The notes beneath the pieces were generated by a model. The model was not told where the DNA came from. It saw only the letters and a program-made list of their open reading frames with translations, and did not search any database. A stretch of DNA of 64,000 bases from Streptococcus oralis (GTDB taxonomy: Bacteria > Bacillota > Bacilli > Lactobacillales > Streptococcaceae), in contig NZ_CP023507.1 of assembly GCF_002386345.1 (NCBI RefSeq), forward strand, positions 1,302,001 through 1,366,000, read 5' to 3'. A program made the translations under genes and the position numbers. Below, piece by piece: positions 56,876-64,000 of the stretch. Numbering within the stretch: position 1 is the stretch's first letter; each line of letters opens with the position of its first letter.

Positions 56876-57427
56876 ATGAAATCATACTTTAAAGTATCAC
56901 TAGCCCTTGTGGCTTCACTTGTTCTCCTGCTCGGATGTTCCAAACAAGCATCAACACCTATCAACAGCAGTAGCAAAGAAGACACAACAACTCAGTCAAG
57001 TGAGAGCAAACAAAGCAGTCAACAATCATCTGAAAAGAAAGATGAGACAGAAACCCACACATTTGTCCACAATAGCAAACCTGGGATTCATTCTACCTTG
57101 ACTTATACTGTGAAGGGAGATGACGTTGTAAAACAAACTGTTCATAATGTACTTGACCCTGAAAAACTTAATAATACCGCGGAAGGTATTAAGGAAATTG
57201 TTGACGATACTTATAAAGGTTATGAAGGGGTCAAAGGGGTTACACAAAAAGTTGAAATTCAAGACGGAAAAGTTATCCAAAACATCGAGGTTGACATGAC
57301 TGTTGCAAGTCTTGACGAATTGAAAAAAGCAATGCCGAACGAATATTCTGGTATTGGAAGCCGTGTAAGCTTTGCTGCCTCGAAAAAAATGCTTAAAGAA
57401 GCTGGTTATACCGAACAAAACAACTAA
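56876..57427 (+). CDS. Lipoprotein, DUF1307 family
   Basis: 183 aa. Signal peptide with lipobox LLGC near residue 20, a Ser/Gln-rich linker, then a domain with THTFVHNSKPGIHSTLTYTV. It resembles the YehR/DUF1307 lipoproteins of unknown function. Its own promoter and a terminator shared with brnQ make it monocistronic. Confidence 0.85.
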   Translation: MKSYFKVSLALVASLVLLLGCSKQASTPINSSSKEDTTTQSSESKQSSQQSSEKKDETETHTFVHNSKPGIHSTLTYTVKGDDVVKQTVHNVLDPEKLNNTAEGIKEIVDDTYKGYEGVKGVTQKVEIQDGKVIQNIEVDMTVASLDELKKAMPNEYSGIGSRVSFAASKKMLKEAGYTEQNN

Positions 57428-57442
57428 TGAGTCGTGCTCATA

Positions 57443-57477
57443 CAAAAAATTCTTGGTCGATGACCAAGAATTTTTTT
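57443..57477. terminator. Bidirectional terminator
   Basis: AAAAAATTCTTGGTC/GACCAAGAATTTTTT between the lipoprotein gene and the converging brnQ. The brnQ stop touches its end. Confidence 0.92.
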
Positions 57478-58801
57478 ATTCCATCTCAAAAACGTCACTC
57501 TCTTGTTTGTTTGGTAGAACCAATGAAAGCAAGATTCCGATAATAGCTGGCACTAGCCACGGAAGAGAGGCTGACGCAAACGGAAGGGCATTAATCAGAT
57601 TTTCTAGAAACTCTACCTTAAAGGAACTTCCAAGGACGCTTGCAAGCGCAATAGCTGTAACAAGCCCAATGGTTAACTGCATGCCCGGTTTTGATAGGGC
57701 GACAAACTTATTCACAATTACGATCATCACAATGGCGATGGTGATTGGGTACAAGATTACCAGTACTGGCACTGAGTACTTAATGATTGCATCAAGACCA
57801 AGATTTGCAATAGCAAATCCAATCAAGGTAAAGGCAGTTGCATAGACCTTGTAGCTGATTTGTGGGAAACGTCCGTTAAAGAACTCTGCTGTTGACACAA
57901 TCAAGCCAACTGTCGTTGTGAAGCAGGTTACTGTTACCATAACAGCAAGGAAGAGTTGAGCTGTTGAACCAAAGATTTCCTGAGTTGCTTGCGACAAGAT
58001 ATAAACACCTGGTGTTCCACCCTTCATCACTTCTGCTGGTACTGGGAAGTGATTTCCAAGGAATCCTAAACCAATGTAAAGAGCGCTAAAGGCAAGAGCT
58101 ACAACGATACCAACCACCCAAATAGTTGAAATGTATTCTTTCTTACTGGAAAATCCCAGTTGTTTCAAGGTTTGAACAGCAATTACACTGAAGGCAACTG
58201 AAGCAAGGGCATCCAAGGTATTATAACCTTCTAGGAAACCTGTCCCAAAGGCAGAAGCTTGATAAGCAGCTGACGCAGTTTGAGGACTGGTTCCACCATA
58301 TTTGAAGGCACCTAGTACAACCAAGATAACGATCAACAAAGCAAAGACTGGTGTCAAGATTCGTCCGATACGGTCCAAAATCTTTGATGGATTGAGTGAA
58401 ATCAGATAGGCCGCTGCAAAATACAACACAGTAAAGACGATCAATCCTAGACCTTTATTTGCTTCAGACAAGAGGGGGCTAATCCCAACTTCGTAAGCTG
58501 TTGTGGCTGTACGCGGAATGGCAAAGAAGGGGCCAATTGATAGATAGAGGACTGCAAGATAAAGCGTCGCAAACCAAGGTGAGATTTTCTTAGAAATCTC
58601 GTGAATGTATCCTTTCGGGTTTAGCGTTCCAATAATAAGTGTCAAGACGGCAATACCGACACCTGAAAAGACAAAACCTGCAATGGCAGGAAGAAAATGT
58701 TCTCCAGATAGGGCACCTAGAGAAGGCGGAAAAATCAAGTTCCCCGCACCAAAAAATATTCCAAACAGGAGCAAACCTGTTAGGGCACCTTTTTTAGCCA
58801 T
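57476..58801 (-). CDS. brnQ: Branched-chain amino acid transporter, Na+-coupled BrnQ
   Basis: 441 aa with about 12 membrane helices. The first segment reads GLLLFGIFFGAGNLIFPPSLG, the classic BrnQ N-terminus. It imports Leu, Ile and Val; family members are CodY targets, but I see no good CodY box here. A palindrome ATATTGAA/TTCAATAT lies upstream (58880-58899). Confidence 0.93.
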   Translation of the reverse strand: MAKKGALTGLLLFGIFFGAGNLIFPPSLGALSGEHFLPAIAGFVFSGVGIAVLTLIIGTLNPKGYIHEISKKISPWFATLYLAVLYLSIGPFFAIPRTATTAYEVGISPLLSEANKGLGLIVFTVLYFAAAYLISLNPSKILDRIGRILTPVFALLIVILVVLGAFKYGGTSPQTASAAYQASAFGTGFLEGYNTLDALASVAFSVIAVQTLKQLGFSSKKEYISTIWVVGIVVALAFSALYIGLGFLGNHFPVPAEVMKGGTPGVYILSQATQEIFGSTAQLFLAVMVTVTCFTTTVGLIVSTAEFFNGRFPQISYKVYATAFTLIGFAIANLGLDAIIKYSVPVLVILYPITIAIVMIVIVNKFVALSKPGMQLTIGLVTAIALASVLGSSFKVEFLENLINALPFASASLPWLVPAIIGILLSLVLPNKQESDVFEME

Positions 58802-58929
58802 AAAGAATCTCCTTCATATTTCTAAAATACTGACCTAGTATATCACGAATAAGAGTATGAAAAAAGCATCACGAAGTAAATATTGAATGTTTTCAATATT
58901 TTTAAAAATAAGAATTATCTAAAAACAAA

Positions 58930-58961
58930 ATTCTCCTACCTAGTCCACACCAAGTAGGAGA
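58930..58961 (-). terminator. Rhodanese-gene terminator
   Basis: TTCTCCTAC/GTAGGAGAA hairpin and T-rich tail on the minus strand. Confidence 0.85.
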
Positions 58962-58972
58962 AATGCAAAATT

Positions 58973-59260
58973 TTAAAGATTTTCAAAGGCCGTCATTCCA
59001 CCTTGAACATTGATGACCTTGTATCCATACTCCTCCAAGAACTGGCAAGCACGAGTTGACCTCATCCCAGATTTACAAATGACATAATGCAAGAGGTCCT
59101 TGTCCAACTGATCATAAGTATCAGCCAATTGACTAAGCGGTAAGTTGTGTGCACCTTCTAAATGAAGCGTCTCGAACTCTTCTACTTCTCTCACGTCTAA
59201 GACTGAAAGGGATTCTTTCTGATAGAGCTGGTAAAATTCATCGAAGGCTATTTCTTTCAT
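58973..59260 (-). CDS. Rhodanese-like sulfurtransferase
   Basis: 95 aa single-domain rhodanese. It has VLDVREVEEF and the active-site loop ICKSGMRS with Cys, unlike the protein at 11972-12352. It should carry persulfide. It overlaps the UDG gene by 4 bp and is co-transcribed with it. Confidence 0.88.
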   Translation of the reverse strand: MKEIAFDEFYQLYQKESLSVLDVREVEEFETLHLEGAHNLPLSQLADTYDQLDKDLLHYVICKSGMRSTRACQFLEEYGYKVINVQGGMTAFENL

Positions 59261-59847
59261 TCTTTTTCTCCTAAAATCGTTTTAATTCTTTTTTTCAAAT
59301 CTGGCACCACTTCTGACTCAAACCAAGGATTTTTAGCCATCCAGATTTGATTTCGTGGTGATGGGTGAACCAGAGGGAAAAATTCTGGTAGATAGTCTTT
59401 GTAGCGTTTTACCCGTTCTGTTACCTTGCCACTAATTTTCTCATGTAAATAATAGGCTTGGGCATATTGCCCAATCAAAAGTGTCAATTCAATATTTGGA
59501 CATTCCTTGAGGAGTTGTGGGTGCCATTTTTCGGCAAAGCCTTTACGGGGGGGAAGGTCGCCCGATTTTCCATGTCCTGGGAAATAAAAATCCATGGGAA
59601 TAACTGCAAACAAGCCCGAATTGTAAAATGTATCTTCATCTACACCTAGCCACTCACGCAGCCGATCACCACTCTTATCCTTCCAATAAATCCCAGCTTC
59701 TTGCGTTTTAAACCCCGGAGCTTGACCGACAATATTGATGCGAGCAGTTTTTGGCGCCGCAAAGAGAGGTTCGATTCCACGTTCTGTATAGCTGGCATTC
59801 TGCGGATCCGCCATAATGGCTTGCTTGATTCTTTCGATTTGAGACAT
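59257..59847 (-). CDS. Uracil-DNA glycosylase-family protein
   Basis: 196 aa from ATG 59847 (MSQIERIKQA), with GGAGGG before it; the frame to 59862 begins with TTG. Motifs GQAPGFKTQEAG and LVHPSPRNQIW fit the UDG superfamily, of the less-studied branch rather than canonical Ung. It probably removes damaged bases (inference). Confidence 0.82.
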   Translation of the reverse strand: MSQIERIKQAIMADPQNASYTERGIEPLFAAPKTARINIVGQAPGFKTQEAGIYWKDKSGDRLREWLGVDEDTFYNSGLFAVIPMDFYFPGHGKSGDLPPRKGFAEKWHPQLLKECPNIELTLLIGQYAQAYYLHEKISGKVTERVKRYKDYLPEFFPLVHPSPRNQIWMAKNPWFESEVVPDLKKRIKTILGEKE

Positions 59848-59863
59848 CTGTTTTCCCTCCAAA

Positions 59864-59893
59864 AAGAAGTCTAAGCATAAAATCTCAGACTTC
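59864..59893 (-). terminator. pepV terminator
   Basis: AGAAGTCT/AGACTTCT hairpin and T5 on the minus strand between pepV and the UDG gene. Confidence 0.85.
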
Positions 59894-59900
59894 TATCGTT

Positions 59901-61301
59901 TTATTTGATCAATTCATAGATAGCTTCTGCATAGATTGCTGCTGCTCGGAAGAGATCGTCCAAGGCGATAAATTCATTGGCTTGGTGCATAGTGTCAATT
60001 GAGTCTGGGAACATCGCACCGTAGGCAACCCCACGTTCTAGCAAACGACCAAAGGTACCACCACCGATGACTTGTTCGTGACCTTGGAGACCAGTTTGTT
60101 TTTCATAGACATTCAACAAGGTTTGCACAAGTGGATCTTCCATCGGTACATAGTGAGGTGTATGACCATGGGCAGAGAGGCTAACAGAAGCAACTGGCAA
60201 GTTTTCAAGGATTGACTTGATTTGCTCTGGGCTTGTTCCTTTTGGATAACGGAAGTTGAGGGCAATGGTATTGTCAGCACTTGCTTCGTCAAAGCGGAAG
60301 ACACCCGCATTCATAGAAAGGGCACCCATTTTTTCATCCACATGAGCAACCTTGAGATTTTCACCCTCATGGTCATTCAAGAGAATCTTACCAGCGATGT
60401 TAAGGTAGTCTTTTGCAGGTCCCGCAAAGTTAAACTGGCTGAGGAAGAGTGCCAGGTAGGTCGCACCATTGACACCTGAAGCAGGCATAGCACCATGGGC
60501 TGATTTACCAATCACAGTCACCTTGTACTGGCCGTTTTCTTCTTGGAGTTCTCCTCTGAGTTTGTGTTCTGCAACAAAGGCATCTAGTTTAGCTTGCAAG
60601 TCAGCCAAGTCACCTGAAACGACTGCTGTCGCTGATTCAGGTACCATGTTTTCACGTAAACCACCTGTAAAGCTGTGAAGGCGGGCAGCACCTGCATTTT
60701 CACCTGCAAAGTGGAGGTATTCTGTGATATTTCCTTTTTCACCATTGATGATTGGGAATTCAGCATCTGGTGAGAATCCAAAGTCTGGTTTCGCAAGTCC
60801 TACATGTTCAAAGTAGTAGTCCATGTCTGCCCAACCTGATTCTTCATCTGTTCCGACGATGAAACGAACTTTTCTAGAAGTTGGAAGCCCCAATTCTTTG
60901 ATGATTTTCAAACCATAGTAACAAGCTGTTGTAGGCCCCTTGTCGTCTGAAGCTCCACGCGCATAAAGGCGACCGTCTTTGATAGTTGGTGTATAAGGGT
61001 CCGTGTCCCAACCGCTACCAGCTGGCACCACGTCCATGTGAGCAAAGATTCCGAGAACTTCTTCTCCTTCACCAAACTCAAAATGTCCTGCGTAGTTATC
61101 GACATTCTTTGTTGGATAGCCATCGCGGTCTGCGATTTCAAGGAATTTCTCCAAGGCTTTTACTGGACCAGGTCCAAATGGATGTTGCGCATCTACCTTG
61201 CTGTCATCACGTTCTGAGTTGATTTCCAAAAGGCTAAACAAGTCAGCCAAGAGGTCTTCTTTGCGTTTTTCTACTTCTGCTGTAAAATCAATTGTTGTCA
61301 T
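59901..61301 (-). CDS. pepV: Dipeptidase PepV (M20 family)
   Basis: 466 aa. Zinc ligands in AHMDVVPAG (His/Asp), GASDDKGPT (Asp), DEESGW (Glu-Glu), and a final His in DTMHQANEF. It cleaves dipeptides in the cytoplasm. It follows the nitroreductase gene by 12 bp in one unit. Confidence 0.95.
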   Translation of the reverse strand: MTTIDFTAEVEKRKEDLLADLFSLLEINSERDDSKVDAQHPFGPGPVKALEKFLEIADRDGYPTKNVDNYAGHFEFGEGEEVLGIFAHMDVVPAGSGWDTDPYTPTIKDGRLYARGASDDKGPTTACYYGLKIIKELGLPTSRKVRFIVGTDEESGWADMDYYFEHVGLAKPDFGFSPDAEFPIINGEKGNITEYLHFAGENAGAARLHSFTGGLRENMVPESATAVVSGDLADLQAKLDAFVAEHKLRGELQEENGQYKVTVIGKSAHGAMPASGVNGATYLALFLSQFNFAGPAKDYLNIAGKILLNDHEGENLKVAHVDEKMGALSMNAGVFRFDEASADNTIALNFRYPKGTSPEQIKSILENLPVASVSLSAHGHTPHYVPMEDPLVQTLLNVYEKQTGLQGHEQVIGGGTFGRLLERGVAYGAMFPDSIDTMHQANEFIALDDLFRAAAIYAEAIYELIK

Positions 61302-61313
61302 TTTTTCTTCCTT

Positions 61314-61919
61314 CTATCTTTTCTCGATGATTTCATCTACTGGCAAGCGGTAGCTTGGTTCCAATTTTTCGTCTGTATAACCCACTGTAATCAAGAGTTC
61401 TGGGCGGAAACGGTCTTCAATGTCCAAAACCTCATTGGCTTTTGATTTGTCAAATCCAAGAATAATGTTAGAACCAATTCCTTGGTCTGTCAGAGCCAGA
61501 ACCAAGTTCATGGCAACCAAACCTGCATTGAGGGCTAGATAGTCGCTGACTTGTTGTTCACTGTAACGCGCAAACTCGGCAGGCAAATTCTTCATGAAAT
61601 ATTGAAGTTGCTCTTCTGAGAAATTCTTTGCGCCACCAACACGGGCAATCTTGCGGGCACGTTTGGCAAGATCTGTATCTGTAAACAAGGCAATGGTTAC
61701 TGGCGCTGATGATACCTGCTCAAAGTTCGAACCATAAGCTAATTTTGCCAATTCAGCATTTTTCTCACGAACAACCACAAACTTCCATGGCTGGCTATTG
61801 TGGGCACTTGGGGCCAAGGTTGCGATTTCGATAGCCGTACGCACATCTTTGGGATCTACCGGTTTATCAGTAAAATGCTTGGTCGCATGACGTTTTTTAT
61901 TTAATTCAAGAAATTTCAT
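61314..61919 (-). CDS. Nitroreductase-family flavoprotein
   Basis: 201 aa. FMN and NAD(P)H-binding pattern: KRHATKHFTDKPVD at the start, APSAHNSQPWKFVVV, and a C-terminal ELLITVGYTDE. It reduces nitro compounds or quinones; native substrate unknown. First gene of nitroreductase-pepV. Confidence 0.9.
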   Translation of the reverse strand: MKFLELNKKRHATKHFTDKPVDPKDVRTAIEIATLAPSAHNSQPWKFVVVREKNAELAKLAYGSNFEQVSSAPVTIALFTDTDLAKRARKIARVGGAKNFSEEQLQYFMKNLPAEFARYSEQQVSDYLALNAGLVAMNLVLALTDQGIGSNIILGFDKSKANEVLDIEDRFRPELLITVGYTDEKLEPSYRLPVDEIIEKR

Positions 61920-62008
61920 AATCGATTTCCTTTTCTAATTCTACTGCTTCCATTCTACCATATTTTGAAAGAGCTTGCAGAGATTTTTCATAGGAAAAGC
62001 AAGAGCAA

Positions 62009-62035
62009 AACAAACTGCTCTGTGCAGTTTGTAAT
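62009..62035 (-). terminator. Terminator of the lipase cluster
   Basis: ACAAACTGC/GCAGTTTGT hairpin followed by TTTTG on the minus strand. Confidence 0.75.
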
Positions 62036-62062
62036 AATTATTCTATATCACTCACCATAAAA

Positions 62063-62356
62063 TTAGCAAATGGAATCATACTGAGATAGCTTCTCCGTTG
62101 TCACTTCTTCCAACTTTTTCTTTACCTGACCTTTTATGGCCGTATCCATCTGTGATTTTATTTTCCCAATAGCGACTTTTGTCTCCTCCGCACTTTCTCT
62201 CACTTTTTCTTTATAGTTGGTTTGCAAAGAATTTTTTTCCTTTAAGATTACTGTCGCCATTGTATAGATTCTATTCCTCTCCATCATGCGATACATCTGA
62301 CGTAAAGCAAATTCATATTCTTCATCTGTGTAATATTCATTTAATGGTGCGAGCAT
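62063..62356 (-). CDS. Small helical protein, possible T7SS effector partner (TlaB-like)
   Basis: 97 aa, Lys/Glu-rich and helical, no signal peptide. Strong site AAGGAGG before ATG 62356. No recognised domain. Last gene of a three-gene overlapping set after a lipase and a second small coiled-coil protein. In S. aureus, the reverse-domain lipase TslA is followed by two such helper genes; assignment is by context. Confidence 0.6.
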   Translation of the reverse strand: MLAPLNEYYTDEEYEFALRQMYRMMERNRIYTMATVILKEKNSLQTNYKEKVRESAEETKVAIGKIKSQMDTAIKGQVKKKLEEVTTEKLSQYDSIC

Positions 62357-62729
62357 ATGACCTCCTTAAATCTCCGATTGTCTGTTCTAACTCATCTTGC
62401 TTTTTACGATAATCTCTATCTAACATCTCTTCATGGTACTGCAATTCATCTTCTCTACGCCTACACGCAAACTGAGAATCCTCCATCAATTGTTGCAAAC
62501 TCCTATAAAACTGTTCTCCATCTTGGTAACTGTGTTGTCCCTTTTGAAGAAAGACATCCATTTTGCTAGCTTCGTCTTCAATGATTCGGGCAAGGCGGTC
62601 TCGACGTTCATAGAGTTCGTTATATTGATTCGTAAAAGTTGCTTTCCGCTTTAGATACTCATCTTCCAAATCATAATGCTCTTTTTCTTTTGCTTTTAAC
62701 TTTTGGAAGACTAAATCCGACTGTTCCAT
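62337..62729 (-). CDS. Small coiled-coil protein, possible T7SS effector partner (TlaA-like)
   Basis: 130 aa, nearly all helix with heptad-rich stretches (KAKEKEHYDLEDEYLKRK and EEMLDRDYRKKQDELEQ). GGAG lies 10 bp before the ATG. It overlaps the lipase by 19 bp and the next gene by 20 bp, so the three are co-translated. Likely binds the C-terminal helical domain of the lipase, as Lap/Tla helpers do (inference). Confidence 0.62.
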   Translation of the reverse strand: MEQSDLVFQKLKAKEKEHYDLEDEYLKRKATFTNQYNELYERRDRLARIIEDEASKMDVFLQKGQHSYQDGEQFYRSLQQLMEDSQFACRRREDELQYHEEMLDRDYRKKQDELEQTIGDLRRSYARTIK

Positions 62730-63928
62730 TTTCTAAATTCTCCTGCCAATTCCTTATCTGTGGCCAGTTTACTCTCAATGACTTGGATAATCTGTTGGTT
62801 AAGGGTATCAAACTCTGTGGCTAGTTTTTCAGCCTTTTGATTCATTTGCTCAAAATCTTGCTTAACTGAACCGACAATCGTATCCTGAGTCACACCCGCA
62901 GACGCAAAAGTCGATAGAACTTCATCATAACTCAGGTATCGGAAACTACTAAAGTCAAGCTGATTCCATAGTTCTTGTGCTTTTGACACCACCTCTTCTT
63001 GAAGGTGCTTGACGTCGTCTGCACCAGCTCGAGCCGCATTAGCCATTCCTTCCCCTAGAGCCATTCCCTGCAAGCTATCCAAGTATATCTCTTCCCTACT
63101 TGACAAACCATCTGCCGAGAGGTAGCTTTTAATTTTTTGGTAGCGGTACATACCCGCTGTTGCTTCTGCTAATGCCGTTACTTTGAGATTTGTGACACGT
63201 TTTCCATCCAAATCAACTAGCTGGCCATTCTCATCAAATCGCCACTGGGACAAGTTATGATATTCTAACTTGTCACCCCAGTTATCTTTTGCAGGGTAGA
63301 TGTAGGGAAATATAGCTGTTTGAGTCGTATTTCCCGTAATATTGCCAATAACATCATACTTATGACGGAAATTGCGAAATTGTTCTGGATGTTCTTGCAT
63401 GTACTTGATTTCTTCTTTCGAAATCAAGTTATGAATATCTGGCCCGTTATACCCAACATTGGCATAACCTCGCTTTAAAGCGACATACATAGCCAGTGAC
63501 TCTCCAAGCGAATGCCCCGCAGTTGTAATTTTAGCAGAGGGATAAGTTTTTTCGATTTCTTCCGCAAAACTCAGAGCCGTTTGAAATTGAGATTTTCTAA
63601 ATGTCTTTGTTTTCAAATCCGACAACACCTGTCTATCACCAAATCCTATTGATTGGATATCTGTTTGGATGTCAAGTCGATCATCTTTATTCGTCCCAGC
63701 ATAGGCAATCACTACATGGCTATAATCCACATTCCCATTTTTATCCACAGGAGCAACCGCCATCGCCTGCATACCGTTGGAGGTGTTGTCTTTTGCACTA
63801 AGAACTCGAAAAGTTTGTCCATTTGATTTAAAAATCTTATCGTCTCTCCAAGGTCGTTTTACTTTTCCTGCATCAACATTATAAACTCCATCAACAATAT
63901 CATTATAATTTTTATCTGTTATTTTCAT
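62711..63928 (-). CDS. Lipase with C-terminal LXG-like helical domain, putative type VII effector (TslA-like)
   Basis: 405 aa from ATG 63928 (MKITDKNYND); GGAG lies 6 bp before it and the upstream stop overlaps the ATG by one base (TGATG). An alpha/beta-hydrolase domain (about residues 1-245) shows the nucleophile elbow GHSLG with Ser140, an oxyanion-type AYAGTN near 76, and possible Asp192 and His224 partners. The remainder (about 275-405) is helical without a signal peptide. Lipase first, helical targeting domain last, then two small helical genes, is the plan of the S. aureus T7SS lipase TslA. Alternatives: an ordinary intracellular lipase. Confidence 0.72.
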   Translation of the reverse strand: MKITDKNYNDIVDGVYNVDAGKVKRPWRDDKIFKSNGQTFRVLSAKDNTSNGMQAMAVAPVDKNGNVDYSHVVIAYAGTNKDDRLDIQTDIQSIGFGDRQVLSDLKTKTFRKSQFQTALSFAEEIEKTYPSAKITTAGHSLGESLAMYVALKRGYANVGYNGPDIHNLISKEEIKYMQEHPEQFRNFRHKYDVIGNITGNTTQTAIFPYIYPAKDNWGDKLEYHNLSQWRFDENGQLVDLDGKRVTNLKVTALAEATAGMYRYQKIKSYLSADGLSSREEIYLDSLQGMALGEGMANAARAGADDVKHLQEEVVSKAQELWNQLDFSSFRYLSYDEVLSTFASAGVTQDTIVGSVKQDFEQMNQKAEKLATEFDTLNQQIIQVIESKLATDKELAGEFRKWNSRI

Positions 63929-64000
63929 CACTTGCTCCAATATTTCACTTTAATATTATCTATTGTTTGTTGATTAGTGATTTCATTTTTTTCTTGTAAA
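63928..64000 (-). CDS. C-terminal end of an upstream gene (partial)
   Basis: An open frame runs in from the window edge and ends with TGA at 63928-63930, encoding about 23 residues ending KVKYWSK. Its stop overlaps the lipase start by one base, so the lipase is probably not the first gene of its operon. No identity can be given. Confidence 0.5.
   Translation of the reverse strand, partial: LQEKNEITNQQTIDNIKVKYWSK

Noticed and set aside
1..64000. CRISPR array or complete insertion sequence
   Set aside because: No regularly spaced repeats and no transposase frames were seen.

Overview
The window looks like a chromosome segment from a mitis-group Streptococcus (S. pneumoniae, S. pseudopneumoniae, S. 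mitis or close kin). Reasons: a PrtA-type cell-wall subtilase with an LPKTG anchor, the vex1-vex2-vex3-vncR-vncS-fba locus, a choline-binding amidase, BOX repeats, low GC, and Firmicute control elements (PyrR attenuator, CodY box, PsaR/SloR-like operator). From memory, the order of gene blocks is not that of the usual pneumococcal reference genomes, so a non-pneumococcal relative or a rearranged strain is likely. Species cannot be fixed from sequence reading alone.

Layout. 1-3201: 5' part of a large PLD/SNF2-type helicase, probably the edge of a defence island next to pyrE. 3.3-12.6 kb: pyrimidine genes pyrF-pyrE under PyrR attenuation, the wall/division cluster murD-murG-divIB, typA, a pseudouridine synthase, rhodanese and yqgQ genes. 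12.6-24.1 kb: a LysR regulator, a choline-binding amidase broken by one stop codon, two small surface or membrane genes, tRNA-Thr, and the 6.4-kb prtA gene. 24.3-35.5 kb: an ABC-2 export operon, an orphan AT-rich gene, fba, the VncRS two-component system and the Vex ABC transporter. 35.8-48.8 kb: tRNA-Leu, pncA-codY, cshA, har, murT-gatD, pepQ, a vitamin B6-type uptake and salvage pair, truA, an MFS transporter, and a Pr6Pr/PhnA pair. 48.9-61.9 kb: dpr, tpiA, dnaD, metA, apt, rplK-rplA, pepA-HIT-ldcB, a lipoprotein, brnQ, nitroreductase-pepV, UDG-rhodanese. 62.0-64.0 kb: a lipase followed by two small helical proteins, resembling a type VII secretion effector of the reverse-domain TslA kind.

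Most genes are housekeeping. The accessory signals are of three kinds: (i) the lipase and two-helper cluster at the right edge; (ii) two single-gene insertions (a DUF6287-like surface gene and an orphan 290-aa gene), each bracketed by a duplicated 3' end plus terminator of the neighbouring resident gene (tRNA-Thr and fba); (iii) the helicase at the left edge. Regulatory signals read directly from the sequence include a CodY box on codY, a PsaR/SloR-like palindrome on prtA, Met-box-like sites on metA, tandem repeats at the vex1 promoter, and several extended -10 promoters placed so that transcription should begin at or next to the start codon (leaderless mRNAs: murT, the LysR gene, truA, rsuA).
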